The position numbers and the translations under genes are program-made. The notes beneath the pieces were generated by a model, which saw nothing but the letters and a program-made list of their open reading frames with translations, was not told the origin of the DNA and did not search any database. Below are positions 45,012 to 54,105 of a stretch of DNA of 64,000 bases, piece by piece (positions within the stretch are counted from its first letter, which is position 1; every line of letters starts with the position of its first letter). The stretch is taken from contig CAVWQS010000037.1 of NCBI GenBank assembly GCA_963757155.1, forward strand, positions 124,001-188,000, in the 5' to 3' direction. This DNA is from DASXQK01 sp963757155 (lineage in GTDB: Bacteria > Pseudomonadota > Alphaproteobacteria > Dongiales > Dongiaceae).

Positions 45012-45740
45012 ATGGAAGCTCTGCCTGCCAGTGCCGAACCCAAGCCGCCCGTTCATGTCGCCATCATCATGGATGGCAATGGCCGCTGGGCGAAGGCGCG
45101 CGGGCTGCCCCGGGTTGCCGGCCATAAGCGCGGGGCGGAGGCGGTCCGCCGGACCGTCACCGGCGCGGCCGAGCTCGGGATCCAATACCTGACCCTCTAT
45201 GGCTTCTCCTCGGAGAATTGGAAGCGCCCGCCGGCCGAGATCGACGATCTCATGGGCCTGCTCAGGCTCTATCTCAACAACGAGATCGAGGAGCTGGACC
45301 GCAAGGGCGTCAGGCTGCGCGTCATCGGGCAGAGAAGCCGCCTGCAGCCCGATATCGTGCGGCTGATCGAAGGCGCCGAGCGCCGGACGGCAGGCAACCG
45401 CAAGCTCAATCTCATCGTGGCCCTCAGCTATGGCGGCCGCGCCGAGATCGTCGAGGCCGCCCGCTGCATCGCCGAGGGCGTGCGCGCCGGGCGCATCGAT
45501 CCCGCCGCGGTCGACGAGGACCAGTTCGAGCGCTTCCTCTATACCGCCGGGATACCCGATCCCGATCTCCTGATCCGCACCAGCGGCGAGAAGCGCATCA
45601 GCAATTTCCTGCTCTGGCAATGCGCCTATGCCGAGCTTGTCTTTCTCGAGCGGCTCTGGCCCGACTTCACGCGGGACGACCTGGAGAGCGCCATCACGGA
45701 GTATCATGGGCGCGATCGCCGCTATGGCGCCGCGCGCTGA
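45012..45740 (+). CDS. uppS: Isoprenyl transferase (undecaprenyl diphosphate synthase)
   Basis: Makes C55 undecaprenyl diphosphate, the lipid carrier for cell-wall and polysaccharide synthesis, by cis-condensation of isopentenyl units. It has 242 residues. Motifs: HVAIIMDGNGRWAK with the catalytic Asp, GFSSENWKRP, and the C-terminal DLLIRTSGEKRISNFLLWQ and YAELVF. The gene overlaps the cdsA start by 17 bases. Confidence 0.96.
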   Translation: MEALPASAEPKPPVHVAIIMDGNGRWAKARGLPRVAGHKRGAEAVRRTVTGAAELGIQYLTLYGFSSENWKRPPAEIDDLMGLLRLYLNNEIEELDRKGVRLRVIGQRSRLQPDIVRLIEGAERRTAGNRKLNLIVALSYGGRAEIVEAARCIAEGVRAGRIDPAAVDEDQFERFLYTAGIPDPDLLIRTSGEKRISNFLLWQCAYAELVFLERLWPDFTRDDLESAITEYHGRDRRYGAAR

Positions 45741-46572
45741 GGCTTCCGCCCTGCGCAAACGCCTTCTTTCGGCGGCGGTCCTGTTGCCGCTGGCGGCGGC
45801 GGCCGTCTGGCTGGGGCCGCCCTATTGGGACATTCTGGTCGGTGCGATCGCCGTCGTGATGGCCTGGGAATGGGCCGGAATGTGCGCCTTCGGCCAGCCG
45901 CCGAGCCGCCGCCCGGTCTTCGGCATCGCGCCGGCGGGCGCGCTCTCGATGCTGGCCATGGCCGTGGCCATGAGTGCTGCGGCCTGCCAGCTCTATCGGC
46001 TCTCGCTGCTGCTCCTCGTCCTGGGCGGGGCCTTGTCCAGCCTTCTGGGCATGCGCCGTCCCGGCGGACGCGGCGCCTGGCAGGGTTTCGGGACGGTCTA
46101 TATCGGTTTGCCCAGCATCGCCATCATCTGGCTGCGGGCCCAGGCGCCTGGCGGGCTTGCGACGATGGTCTGGGTCCTGGCCCTGGCGATTGCGGTCGAT
46201 ACGGGGGCTTATGCGGCAGGGCGCTCGATCGGGGGCCCGAAGCTGGCGCCACGCATCAGCCCGAACAAGACCTGGGCCGGGCTCCTGGGCGGCATTGCCG
46301 CGGGCATGGTCGTGGGCGCAGTCGCCGCGCTCTGGCTGGGTGCCCCCTCGGTCTGGCCGCTGGTGCTGGCGAGTGGTCTGCTCGGCATCGTCGAGCAGGC
46401 GGGCGATTTGATGGAATCGGGCTTCAAGCGCTATTTCGGCGTCAAGGACAGCGGCCATCTCATTCCGGGCCACGGCGGCTTCCTCGACCGGGTCGACGGG
46501 CTTTTGGCCGTAGCTTTGGCCGTGGCATTGGCTCAATCTCTGGGGGGAGGAATTCTGGTATGGACGCGGTAA
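45724..46572 (+). CDS. cdsA: Phosphatidate cytidylyltransferase
   Basis: Makes CDP-diacylglycerol from phosphatidate and CTP for phospholipid synthesis. It has 282 residues and about seven transmembrane helices. The family signature is complete: RISPNKTWAGLLGG followed by KDSGHLIPGHGGFLDRVDGLLA. Start at ATG 45724 (or 45706) inside the end of uppS. The stop overlaps the dxr start by 13 bases. Confidence 0.94.
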   Translation: MAPRAEASALRKRLLSAAVLLPLAAAAVWLGPPYWDILVGAIAVVMAWEWAGMCAFGQPPSRRPVFGIAPAGALSMLAMAVAMSAAACQLYRLSLLLLVLGGALSSLLGMRRPGGRGAWQGFGTVYIGLPSIAIIWLRAQAPGGLATMVWVLALAIAVDTGAYAAGRSIGGPKLAPRISPNKTWAGLLGGIAAGMVVGAVAALWLGAPSVWPLVLASGLLGIVEQAGDLMESGFKRYFGVKDSGHLIPGHGGFLDRVDGLLAVALAVALAQSLGGGILVWTR

Positions 46573-47750
46573 AGGCCGAACTCGACCGCTCGCAGGCGCC
46601 CCGGCGGGTGACCGTGCTGGGCTCGACCGGCTCGGTGGGCGCCAATACCCTCGATCTGCTCGAGCGCAACCGCGGCCGCTATGTCGTCGAAGCCCTGACG
46701 GCCAACAGCAATGTGGCGCTGCTCGCCGAGCAGGCGCGCCGGCTGAAGCCGCGCCTGGCCGTTGTGGCCGACGAGCGCCACTATGCCGCCCTCAAGGCGG
46801 CGCTGGCGGGGACGGGGATCGAGGCGGCGGCGGGTGCAGCGGCCGTCGTCGAGGCGGCCACGCGGCCCTCCGATTGGGTGATGGCGGCCATCGTCGGGGC
46901 CGCCGGCCTCCGACCCACCTTGGCGGCCGTACGCCGGGGCGCCGTTGTGGCGCTGGCCAACAAGGAATGCCTGGTCTCGGCCGGCCGGCTGATGATGCAG
47001 GAGGTCAGCGCCGCGGGGGCCGTGCTGCTGCCCGTGGATTCCGAGCATAGCGCCATTTTCCAATGCTTCGACTTCGAGCGCCGGGAAGGGGTGGAGAAGA
47101 TCTTCCTCACCGCCTCGGGCGGGCCCTTCCGGACGCTGTCGGCCGCGGAGATGGAGGTGGCCACGCCGGCCCAGGCGGTGCGACATCCCAATTGGTCGAT
47201 GGGGGCCAAGATCTCGGTCGATTCCGCCACCATGATGAACAAGGGGCTCGAGCTCATCGAGGCCCATCATCTGTTCGACCTGCCGCCGGAACGGATCGAG
47301 ATCCTGGTCCACCCGCAGTCGGTCGTCCACAGCCTGGTTTCCTATGTCGACGGCTCGGTGCTGGCCCATCTCGGCACGCCCGACATGCGCACGCCCATCG
47401 CCTATGCCCTGGGCTGGCCGCGTCGGATGGACGCCCCCTCGGCCCGCCTCAACCTTGCCGAGATCGGCCAACTTTCCTTCGAGGCCCCTGATTTTGAAAG
47501 ATTTCCGGCGCTGCGCCTGGCGAAGGCGGCGCTGGTGGACGGGGGGCTTGCGCCGACGGTGCTGAATGCCGCCAACGAGGTGGCGGTTCAGGCCTTCCTG
47601 GACGGCGCCATCGGCTTCATGGCGATCGCGCGGATCGTGGAACGTGTGCTCACCCAGGCGCCCACCGGCCGGGGCGACAGCCTGGAGGACATAGCCGAGG
47701 CCGATCGTGCCGCCCGCGATAGCGCGTCCAGCTTCATTACTGCCCGGTAA
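46560..47750 (+). CDS. dxr: 1-deoxy-D-xylulose 5-phosphate reductoisomerase
   Basis: Second step of the MEP isoprenoid pathway, feeding UppS. It has 396 residues. NADPH-binding motif VLGSTGSVGANTLDL, the metal-binding PVDSEHSAIFQC and the active-site NWSMGAKISVDSATMMNKGLELIEAHHLF are present. It is translationally overlapped with cdsA. Confidence 0.97.
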   Translation: MDAVKAELDRSQAPRRVTVLGSTGSVGANTLDLLERNRGRYVVEALTANSNVALLAEQARRLKPRLAVVADERHYAALKAALAGTGIEAAAGAAAVVEAATRPSDWVMAAIVGAAGLRPTLAAVRRGAVVALANKECLVSAGRLMMQEVSAAGAVLLPVDSEHSAIFQCFDFERREGVEKIFLTASGGPFRTLSAAEMEVATPAQAVRHPNWSMGAKISVDSATMMNKGLELIEAHHLFDLPPERIEILVHPQSVVHSLVSYVDGSVLAHLGTPDMRTPIAYALGWPRRMDAPSARLNLAEIGQLSFEAPDFERFPALRLAKAALVDGGLAPTVLNAANEVAVQAFLDGAIGFMAIARIVERVLTQAPTGRGDSLEDIAEADRAARDSASSFITAR

Positions 47751-47907
47751 GCTATTGTCGAACCATAGCTAATGCGCACTAGGCGACTGCGCGGCGGCTA
47801 TGCTATGCAAGCCGGGTTCAAGCCGGGGGCAGCGATTCTCAACCGACGCGGGGGTCTGGATGGACCCCTCGGTCGGTAAAGGCGTCTGGGACAAATAGAG
47901 TAGGTCG

Positions 47908-49050
47908 ATGAATCCGTTCACCTTGCTGATCCACTATGGGCTGCCATTCCTGTGCGTCCTGACCGTCCTCGTGTTCATCCACGAGCTTGGCCACTACCTT
48001 GTCGCGCGCTGGAATCGCGTGCGGGTGGAGGTCTTCTCCATCGGATTCGGCCCGGAGATCTTCGGCTGGACCGATCGCGCCGGGACCCGCTGGAAGGTCA
48101 GCCTGCTGCCCTTCGGCGGCTATGTCAGGATGTTCGGCGAGATGGCGAGCGAGGAAGCTGAAGGCGGGGAGCAGAAGCCTGCCCTCACCGAGGCCGATCG
48201 GGCCGTCTCCTTCAGCCACAAGAGGCTTGGGCAGCGCGCGGCCATCGTGGTGGCGGGGCCGGTGGCGAATTTCCTCTTCGCCATCGTCGTCAGCGCCATA
48301 TTGTTCGCGACCATCGGCCAACAATTGACCTCGACCGTGGTCAGCGTCGTCACACCCGGCAGCGCCGCCGCCGCGGCGGGCATCGAGCCGGGCGACAAGA
48401 TCGTCGCCCTCAACGGGCAGCCTGTCTCGCGCTTCGAAGACATCGCCGCCGCGGTCATGCTCGGCCTCGGCGAGCCGCTGCATCTGAAGATCGAGCGCGC
48501 CGGCAAGGCCGTCGAGCTCGACGCCACGCCCCAGATCGTGGAGCAGGTCGATATCTTCGGCGACAAGCACCGTATCGGCCAGCTCGGCATCCAGTCGACC
48601 CCCAGCGGCGGGACGATCGTGCGCTACGGCCCCGCCACGGCGGTGTGGATGGCCGTGGTCGAGACCTATCAGCGCTCCGTCGGCATGCTGAGGGCGATCG
48701 GCCAGATCGTGGAAGGTATCCGGCCGAGCAACGAAGTCGGCGGCGTGCTGCGCATCGCCAAGATGTCGGGGGACATCGCCAGCCGCAGCCTTATCGATGT
48801 GGTCGATTTTGCCGTGCTTCTGTCGATCAATCTCGGGCTCATCAATCTCTTCCCGGTGCCGCTTTTGGACGGCGGGCGGTTGCTCTTCTACGGCGCGGAA
48901 GCCTTGCGCGGACGGCCGCTCGGCCCCCGGGCGGAGGAATGGGGTTTGCGCCTCGGGCTCGCTCTGGTATTGAGTTTGATGCTGTTCGCCACCTGGAACG
49001 ATCTCGTATCGCTGAACGTCATCCAGTTCCTCAAGCACATCTTCGCTTAG
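47908..49050 (+). CDS. rseP: Site-2 intramembrane zinc protease RseP
   Basis: Membrane metalloprotease that cleaves anti-sigma factors and cleared signal peptides. It has 380 residues. The zinc motif HELGH is at residues 25-29 in the first transmembrane helix. One PDZ domain is evident (VSVVTPGSAAAAAGIEPGDKIVALNGQPV). The third zinc ligand lies in NLFPVPLLDGG. It is preceded by a 157-base gap after dxr with no gene, and followed by bamA. Confidence 0.95.
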   Translation: MNPFTLLIHYGLPFLCVLTVLVFIHELGHYLVARWNRVRVEVFSIGFGPEIFGWTDRAGTRWKVSLLPFGGYVRMFGEMASEEAEGGEQKPALTEADRAVSFSHKRLGQRAAIVVAGPVANFLFAIVVSAILFATIGQQLTSTVVSVVTPGSAAAAAGIEPGDKIVALNGQPVSRFEDIAAAVMLGLGEPLHLKIERAGKAVELDATPQIVEQVDIFGDKHRIGQLGIQSTPSGGTIVRYGPATAVWMAVVETYQRSVGMLRAIGQIVEGIRPSNEVGGVLRIAKMSGDIASRSLIDVVDFAVLLSINLGLINLFPVPLLDGGRLLFYGAEALRGRPLGPRAEEWGLRLGLALVLSLMLFATWNDLVSLNVIQFLKHIFA

Positions 49051-49073
49051 GTGGTGGCGAGGGAGTAGGGGAG

Positions 49074-51395
49074 TTGCGGGACCGGTTGAAGGCATTACTG
49101 CTGGCGGCCGGCCTCGCCTTGGTGTTTCTGGCGTTCCTGGCGCCCGTCACCACGGCGCTCGCCCAGAACATGTTCGGCGGCGATCCGATCGCCGACATCA
49201 AGATCGAGGGCACGCAGCGTATCGAGGCGGACACGGTGCGCTCCTACATGCAGCTCAACCCCGGCGATCCCTTTGCTCCCGACCGCATCGACAAGGCCCT
49301 GAAGAATCTCTTCGCCACGGGCCTCTTCGCCGACGTCGCCTTCCGGCGCGAGGGCAATACCCTGATCGTCAAGGTGGTCGAGAATCCGATCATCAACACG
49401 ATCGCCTTCGAAGGTAACGATTATTTGGAGTCCAAGGACCTCTTCGCCGAGATCCAGGAAAAGCCCCGGACGGTGCTGACGCAGAGCCGCGTGCAGGCGG
49501 ATGTGCAGCGGATCCTCAATCTCTACCGGCGCAGCGGACGCTTCGGCGCGACGGTGGACCCCAAGATCATCAAGCTCGACCAGAATCGGGTGAACCTCGT
49601 CTTCGAGATCAAGGAGGGGAGCCGCACCGACGTCCGCAAGATCAGCTTCGTGGGCAACAAGTCGTTCTCCGACAGCGAGCTGCGCGGCGTCATCCTCACC
49701 ACCGAGACGGCCTGGTACCGCTTCCTGGTCACGACCGATACCTACGATCCCGATCGTCTCCAGGTCGATCGCGACCGGCTGCGCGACTTCTACCTGATGA
49801 ACGGCTACATCGACTTCAAGGTGATCTCGGCGGTCGCCGAGCTGTCGCCGGAGCAGGATGCCTTCTACATCACCTTCTCGCTGGACGAGGGGGAGCGCTA
49901 CAAGGTCGGCAAGGTGGACGTCAAGACCTCGCTCAAGGACCTCGATCCGGAAGTCCTGCGCAGCCTTGTGCAGGTGAAGGAGGGCGAGTGGTACGACCAG
50001 CGGGATGTCGACAAGACCACGGCCGCCCTGAACGACGCCCTGGGCAGCCTGGGTTATGCCTTCGTCGATGTTCAGAACCGGCTCGACCGCGATTCGAAGA
50101 AGAAGACCGTCAACATCACCTTCTCGATCAACGAGGGCCCCAAGGTCTATGTCGAGCGGATCGACATCAAGGGCAATGCGCGAACCTTGGACAGCGTCAT
50201 CCGGCGTGAGTTCCGCCTCGTCGAGGGCGATGCCTTCAACAGCTCGAAGCTGCAGCGTACCAAGCAGCGGCTGACCAATCTCGGGTTCTTCGCCAACGTC
50301 GACGTCAAGACCCTGCCCGGGTCGACGCCGGACAAGACGGTCATCGAGGTGAATGTCGAGGAGCAGTCGACCGGCGAGCTCAGCTTCGGTCTCGGTTATT
50401 CCACGACCAACGGTCCCCTCGGGCTGATCAAGATTTCGGAGCGGAACCTGCTCGGCAAGGGGCAGTCGCTGTCCCTCGCCACCAACCTGTCCTTCGTCAC
50501 CTCCAACATCACGCTGAGCTTCACCGAGCCCTATTTCCTGGGCCGGCCGATCTCCGCCGGCGTCGACATCTTCGACACGGTGACCCAGAACACCAACAGC
50601 ACCTTCGGGAATTCCAATATCCCCTACGACGAGTTGGATCTGGGCTTCGGGCTGCGCGCCGGCTACGACATCAGCGAATACCTGCACCATAATATTCGCT
50701 ACAGCCTCATCCGGCAGACCCTATCGAACGTATCGCAATTCGCCTCGCTGGCGATCCAGCAGCAGGAAGGCACCAATCTGAACTCGCTCATCAGCAACGA
50801 GTTCATCTATGATCGCCGGGACAATAAGAACGACCCGGCCTCGGGCTACTACATCCGGTACCGAAACGACATCTCGACGGTTCCCGGCACACTCGGCTAT
50901 ATGGGAAACAGGCTCGGCGGCGGGTATTACATGCCGTTTGACAAGAGCGAGAGCATCATCGGCAGTGTCAGCGGTGAAATCGGCTATCTTTTCGACATGC
51001 CGAAGCCGATCCCGATCATCGACAGCTATCAGCTCGGCGGAACCAGCTTCCGCGGCTTTGCGACGCAAGGCATCGGTCCGCGCGATTTGGCCACCGCCGA
51101 TTTACTGGGCGGCAAGGAATATGCCGTCGGCACGGTCCAGGTATCCTTCCCGATGGGCCTGCCCGATGAATACCAGGTGCGAGGCCATGTCTTCAGCGAC
51201 TTCGGCACAATGTATGGGACGGATGCCACCGAAGGCATTGTCCAGGACTGCACTTGTTTCCGCGCCTCGATCGGTTTCGGGGTCATCTGGAAATCACCGT
51301 TCGGACCCCTGGCGGTGGACTTTGCCATCCCCGTTGCGAAGGCCTCCTTCGACCAGACACAAGTCATCAACTTCAACGTTGGAACCAACTTCTAA
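49074..51395 (+). CDS. bamA: Outer membrane protein assembly factor BamA
   Basis: Core of the BAM complex that inserts beta-barrel proteins in the outer membrane. It has 773 residues: a signal peptide (hydrophobic ALLLAAGLALVFLAFLAP, ending TTALAQ), five POTRA domains starting IADIKIEGTQRIEADTVRSYMQL, and a C-terminal barrel ending in NFNVGTNF with the aromatic terminal residue. No ATG or GTG is available before the signal peptide, so a TTG at 49074 is the probable start, with AGGGGAG just upstream. Its stop shares bases with the skp start (TAATG). Confidence 0.95.
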   Translation: MRDRLKALLLAAGLALVFLAFLAPVTTALAQNMFGGDPIADIKIEGTQRIEADTVRSYMQLNPGDPFAPDRIDKALKNLFATGLFADVAFRREGNTLIVKVVENPIINTIAFEGNDYLESKDLFAEIQEKPRTVLTQSRVQADVQRILNLYRRSGRFGATVDPKIIKLDQNRVNLVFEIKEGSRTDVRKISFVGNKSFSDSELRGVILTTETAWYRFLVTTDTYDPDRLQVDRDRLRDFYLMNGYIDFKVISAVAELSPEQDAFYITFSLDEGERYKVGKVDVKTSLKDLDPEVLRSLVQVKEGEWYDQRDVDKTTAALNDALGSLGYAFVDVQNRLDRDSKKKTVNITFSINEGPKVYVERIDIKGNARTLDSVIRREFRLVEGDAFNSSKLQRTKQRLTNLGFFANVDVKTLPGSTPDKTVIEVNVEEQSTGELSFGLGYSTTNGPLGLIKISERNLLGKGQSLSLATNLSFVTSNITLSFTEPYFLGRPISAGVDIFDTVTQNTNSTFGNSNIPYDELDLGFGLRAGYDISEYLHHNIRYSLIRQTLSNVSQFASLAIQQQEGTNLNSLISNEFIYDRRDNKNDPASGYYIRYRNDISTVPGTLGYMGNRLGGGYYMPFDKSESIIGSVSGEIGYLFDMPKPIPIIDSYQLGGTSFRGFATQGIGPRDLATADLLGGKEYAVGTVQVSFPMGLPDEYQVRGHVFSDFGTMYGTDATEGIVQDCTCFRASIGFGVIWKSPFGPLAVDFAIPVAKASFDQTQVINFNVGTNF

Positions 51396-51967
51396 TGACC
51401 AGGATATCCCCCCTCAGCCTGCGCCTGCTGTTTACCCTTGCCCTGGCTGCCGTTGTTCTTACAGGCACGCCGCCGCCCCCCGCTCATGCCCAGACCCCGC
51501 CCATGGTCATCGCCATCGTCGATCTGCAGGTCATCCTGCGGGATTCGAAGGCGGCGGCTGGCGCGCGCGTGGCCCTGGACAAGCAGGCCAAAGGCTTCCA
51601 GGCCGATCTCGCCAAACAGGAGGACGCCCTGAAGAACGAGGGCCAGCAGCTGGAACAGGCGCGCGCCTCGATGGCCGCGGATGACTTCCGCAAGAAGAGC
51701 GAGGCATTTCAGCAGAAGGTGAATGCGGCGCGCCAATCCGCCGCGGCCCGCCGCCAGCAGATGCAGCTGGTGGAGCAAAACGCGATGAACCAGGTTCAGA
51801 CCGCGCTGAATGCCACGGTGGCCGACGTCGCCAAGACGCGCAACATATCGCTGGTCCTGGTCAAGGGAGCGGTGCTCTACAACCTGCCGGCCTTCGATAT
51901 CACGACGGAGGTTCTGCAGAAGCTGGATGCCAAGCTTCCCTCGGTCAAGCTCACGGCGGCAAAGTGA
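51395..51967 (+). CDS. skp: Periplasmic chaperone Skp/OmpH
   Basis: Trimeric holdase that carries outer-membrane proteins to BamA. It has 190 residues: a signal peptide ending PPPPAHAQ, then IAIVDLQVILRDSKAAAGARVAL, the typical Skp start, and a long charged coiled-coil (about residues 60-140, QADLAKQEDALKNEGQQLEQ). It starts in the stop codon of bamA. It is followed directly by fabZ. Confidence 0.93.
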   Translation: MTRISPLSLRLLFTLALAAVVLTGTPPPPAHAQTPPMVIAIVDLQVILRDSKAAAGARVALDKQAKGFQADLAKQEDALKNEGQQLEQARASMAADDFRKKSEAFQQKVNAARQSAAARRQQMQLVEQNAMNQVQTALNATVADVAKTRNISLVLVKGAVLYNLPAFDITTEVLQKLDAKLPSVKLTAAK

Positions 51968-51998
51968 GCGAGAAGAGCGAGGAAAGGGGGCAAAGGCA

Positions 51999-52472
51999 AT
52001 GAGCGAAGCCGCCGCCGCCTCGGATATGGGCGTGGAGGCCGATGTCGTCCGGATCATGCAGATGATCCCGCATCGCTACCCCTTCCTGATGATCGACCGC
52101 GTCGTCGAGATGTATGCCGACAAGGGTGCCGTCGGTATCAAGAACGTCAGCATCAGCGAGCCCTTTTTTCAAGGACACTTCCCCGGCGCGCCGGTCATGC
52201 CGGGTGTCCTGATCGTCGAGGCGATGGCGCAGACGGCGGCCGTCCTCGTGGTCCATACGCTCGGACCCGTATCCGAAGGCAAGCTGGTCTATTTCATGTC
52301 CATCGACAATTGCCGCTTCCGCCGGCCCGTCTATCCCGGCGATCAGCTGCGGATCCTGGTGGAGAAGGAGCGCAACCGAGGCCCGGTCTGGAAATTCAAA
52401 GGCACGGCGAAGGTGGGGGATAAAGTGGTGGCCGAGGCGGTCTTCGCTGCCATGGTGCGGGAGAATACATGA
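51999..52472 (+). CDS. fabZ: 3-hydroxyacyl-[acyl-carrier-protein] dehydratase FabZ
   Basis: Dehydrates 3-hydroxyacyl-ACP in fatty-acid elongation. It has 157 residues of the hot-dog fold. The catalytic His and Glu lie in QGHFPGAPVMPGVLIVEAMAQ. It starts 31 bases after skp, where lpxD is found in most relatives, and overlaps lpxA by 4 bases. Confidence 0.97.
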   Translation: MSEAAAASDMGVEADVVRIMQMIPHRYPFLMIDRVVEMYADKGAVGIKNVSISEPFFQGHFPGAPVMPGVLIVEAMAQTAAVLVVHTLGPVSEGKLVYFMSIDNCRFRRPVYPGDQLRILVEKERNRGPVWKFKGTAKVGDKVVAEAVFAAMVRENT

Positions 52473-53269
52473 CCCGGATCCACCCCACCGCGGTCGTCGC
52501 GGCGGGAGCACAGCTGGCAGACGATGTCGAGATCGGCGCCTATTGCTGCATCGGGACAGAAGTGTCGATCGAGCCGGGGGTTCGGCTGCATCCCCATGTG
52601 GTCGTCGACGGCCGCACCCATATCGGCGCCGGGACGCAGATCCATCCCTTTGCCTCCCTGGGGCAGCCGCCGCAATATGTCGGCTTCAACCGTCCCCACA
52701 GCGGCCTCGAGATCGGCAGCGGCAATGTGCTGCGCGAGTACGTCACGATGAACGGCGGCACGAGCCTGGACAAGGTGCCGACCCATGTCGGCAGCAATTG
52801 CTATTTCATGACCGGCGTCCATATCGCCCATGACTGCTGGGTCGGCGACAATGTGACCATGGCCAACAATGCGACGCTGGGCGGCCATGTCGTTATCGGA
52901 GACCACGTCAATATCGGGGGCCTCACGGCGATCCATCAATATTGCCGGGTCGGCAAGTATGCGATGGTGGGCGGCTGCTCGGCGGTGACCCAGGATGTGG
53001 TCCCCTTCGCCATGGCCGTGGGCAATCGCGCCCGGCTTCGCGGCCTGAATGTCGTCGGGCTGAAACGGCGCAGCTTCTCGCGCGTCGACATCCAGGCCCT
53101 GCGCACCGCCTATCGGCAGATCTTTCTAGGCTCCGGCCCCTTCGCCGAGCGCCTGGACGAGGTGTCGCTCGCCTATCGCGACAACGCCGTGGTCATGGAG
53201 CTGATTTCCTTCATCACCGCCGACGCGACGCGGCCGATCGCCAAGGTGGCGATCGAGGCGGATGACTAG
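52469..53269 (+). CDS. lpxA: UDP-N-acetylglucosamine acyltransferase LpxA
   Basis: First step of lipid A synthesis, moving a 3-hydroxyacyl chain from ACP to the 3-position of UDP-GlcNAc. It has 266 residues with a left-handed beta-helix of hexapeptide repeats. The catalytic His region reads TGVHIAHDCWVGDNVTMANNATLGGHV. The C-terminal helical domain is present (LRTAYRQIFLGSGPFAERL). ATGA overlap with fabZ. Confidence 0.96.
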   Translation: MTRIHPTAVVAAGAQLADDVEIGAYCCIGTEVSIEPGVRLHPHVVVDGRTHIGAGTQIHPFASLGQPPQYVGFNRPHSGLEIGSGNVLREYVTMNGGTSLDKVPTHVGSNCYFMTGVHIAHDCWVGDNVTMANNATLGGHVVIGDHVNIGGLTAIHQYCRVGKYAMVGGCSAVTQDVVPFAMAVGNRARLRGLNVVGLKRRSFSRVDIQALRTAYRQIFLGSGPFAERLDEVSLAYRDNAVVMELISFITADATRPIAKVAIEADD

Positions 53270-53286
53270 CCGGCCACCCAACTCCG

Positions 53287-54105
53287 ATGCCGCCTAAGCT
53301 CGGCATACTCGCCGGCGGCGGCGAGTTGCCCCGGCTGTTGGTCGATGCCTGCCGAAGCGAGGGGCGGGACTTCCATGTCGTCGCCTTCCGGGGTCATGCT
53401 CAGGCCGAGGCCATTGCCGGCGCGCCCCAGGATTGGGTGCGCCTGGGGGCGGTCGCCGACACCCTGCGCGCCCTGCGCGCGGCCGGGGCCGAGGAACTCG
53501 TCTTTGCCGGCCGGATCGCCCGGCCCAGCCTGACAGAGCTCAGGCCCGACTGGCGCGCCGCCCGCTTCATTGCCCATATCGGCGGCCGGCTCCTGAGCGA
53601 CAACAGCCTGCTGGAAGCCATCGTGGCCGAATTCGAGCAGGAAGGGTTTCGCGTCGTGGGTCCGGCGGATGTGGCCGCCTCGCTGCTGGCTCATGCCGGC
53701 CCCTATGGCACGCTGCTGCCCACGCCGGGGGAGGTGGCGGCGATCGCCCTCGGGCTGGGTGCGGCGCGCCGCCACGGTCTCGACGATCGCGGCCAGGCGG
53801 CCGTGGTCCAGGGGGATCAGGTCCTGGGTCTCGAGGGGCCCGACGGTACCGATCGCCTGATCGAGGGCTGCGCGCCGCGCCAGCGCGACGGGCACGGGGC
53901 GATCCTGGTGAAGGCCCGCAAACCTCAGCAGCAGATGCGCGCTGATCCCCCCGTCATCGGTGTCGCCACGGTCCGGCGCGCCGCGGCGGCCCGCTACCGC
54001 GGAATCGCCATCGAGGCCGGCGGCGTGCTGGTGATGGACGCGCCTATGATCGCCACCGTCGCCGATGATGCGCAGATGTTCGTCATCGGCATCGAAGGGC
54101 TGTGA
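53287..54105 (+). CDS. lpxI: UDP-2,3-diacylglucosamine pyrophosphatase LpxI
   Basis: Hydrolyses UDP-2,3-diacylglucosamine to lipid X, replacing the LpxH of gammaproteobacteria. It has 272 residues. The N-terminal domain begins KLGILAGGGELPRLLVDACRSEGR. The C-terminal catalytic domain includes QAAVVQGDQVLGLEGPDGTDRLI and DPPVIGVATV. Its stop overlaps the lpxB start by 4 bases. Confidence 0.95.
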   Translation: MPPKLGILAGGGELPRLLVDACRSEGRDFHVVAFRGHAQAEAIAGAPQDWVRLGAVADTLRALRAAGAEELVFAGRIARPSLTELRPDWRAARFIAHIGGRLLSDNSLLEAIVAEFEQEGFRVVGPADVAASLLAHAGPYGTLLPTPGEVAAIALGLGAARRHGLDDRGQAAVVQGDQVLGLEGPDGTDRLIEGCAPRQRDGHGAILVKARKPQQQMRADPPVIGVATVRRAAAARYRGIAIEAGGVLVMDAPMIATVADDAQMFVIGIEGL

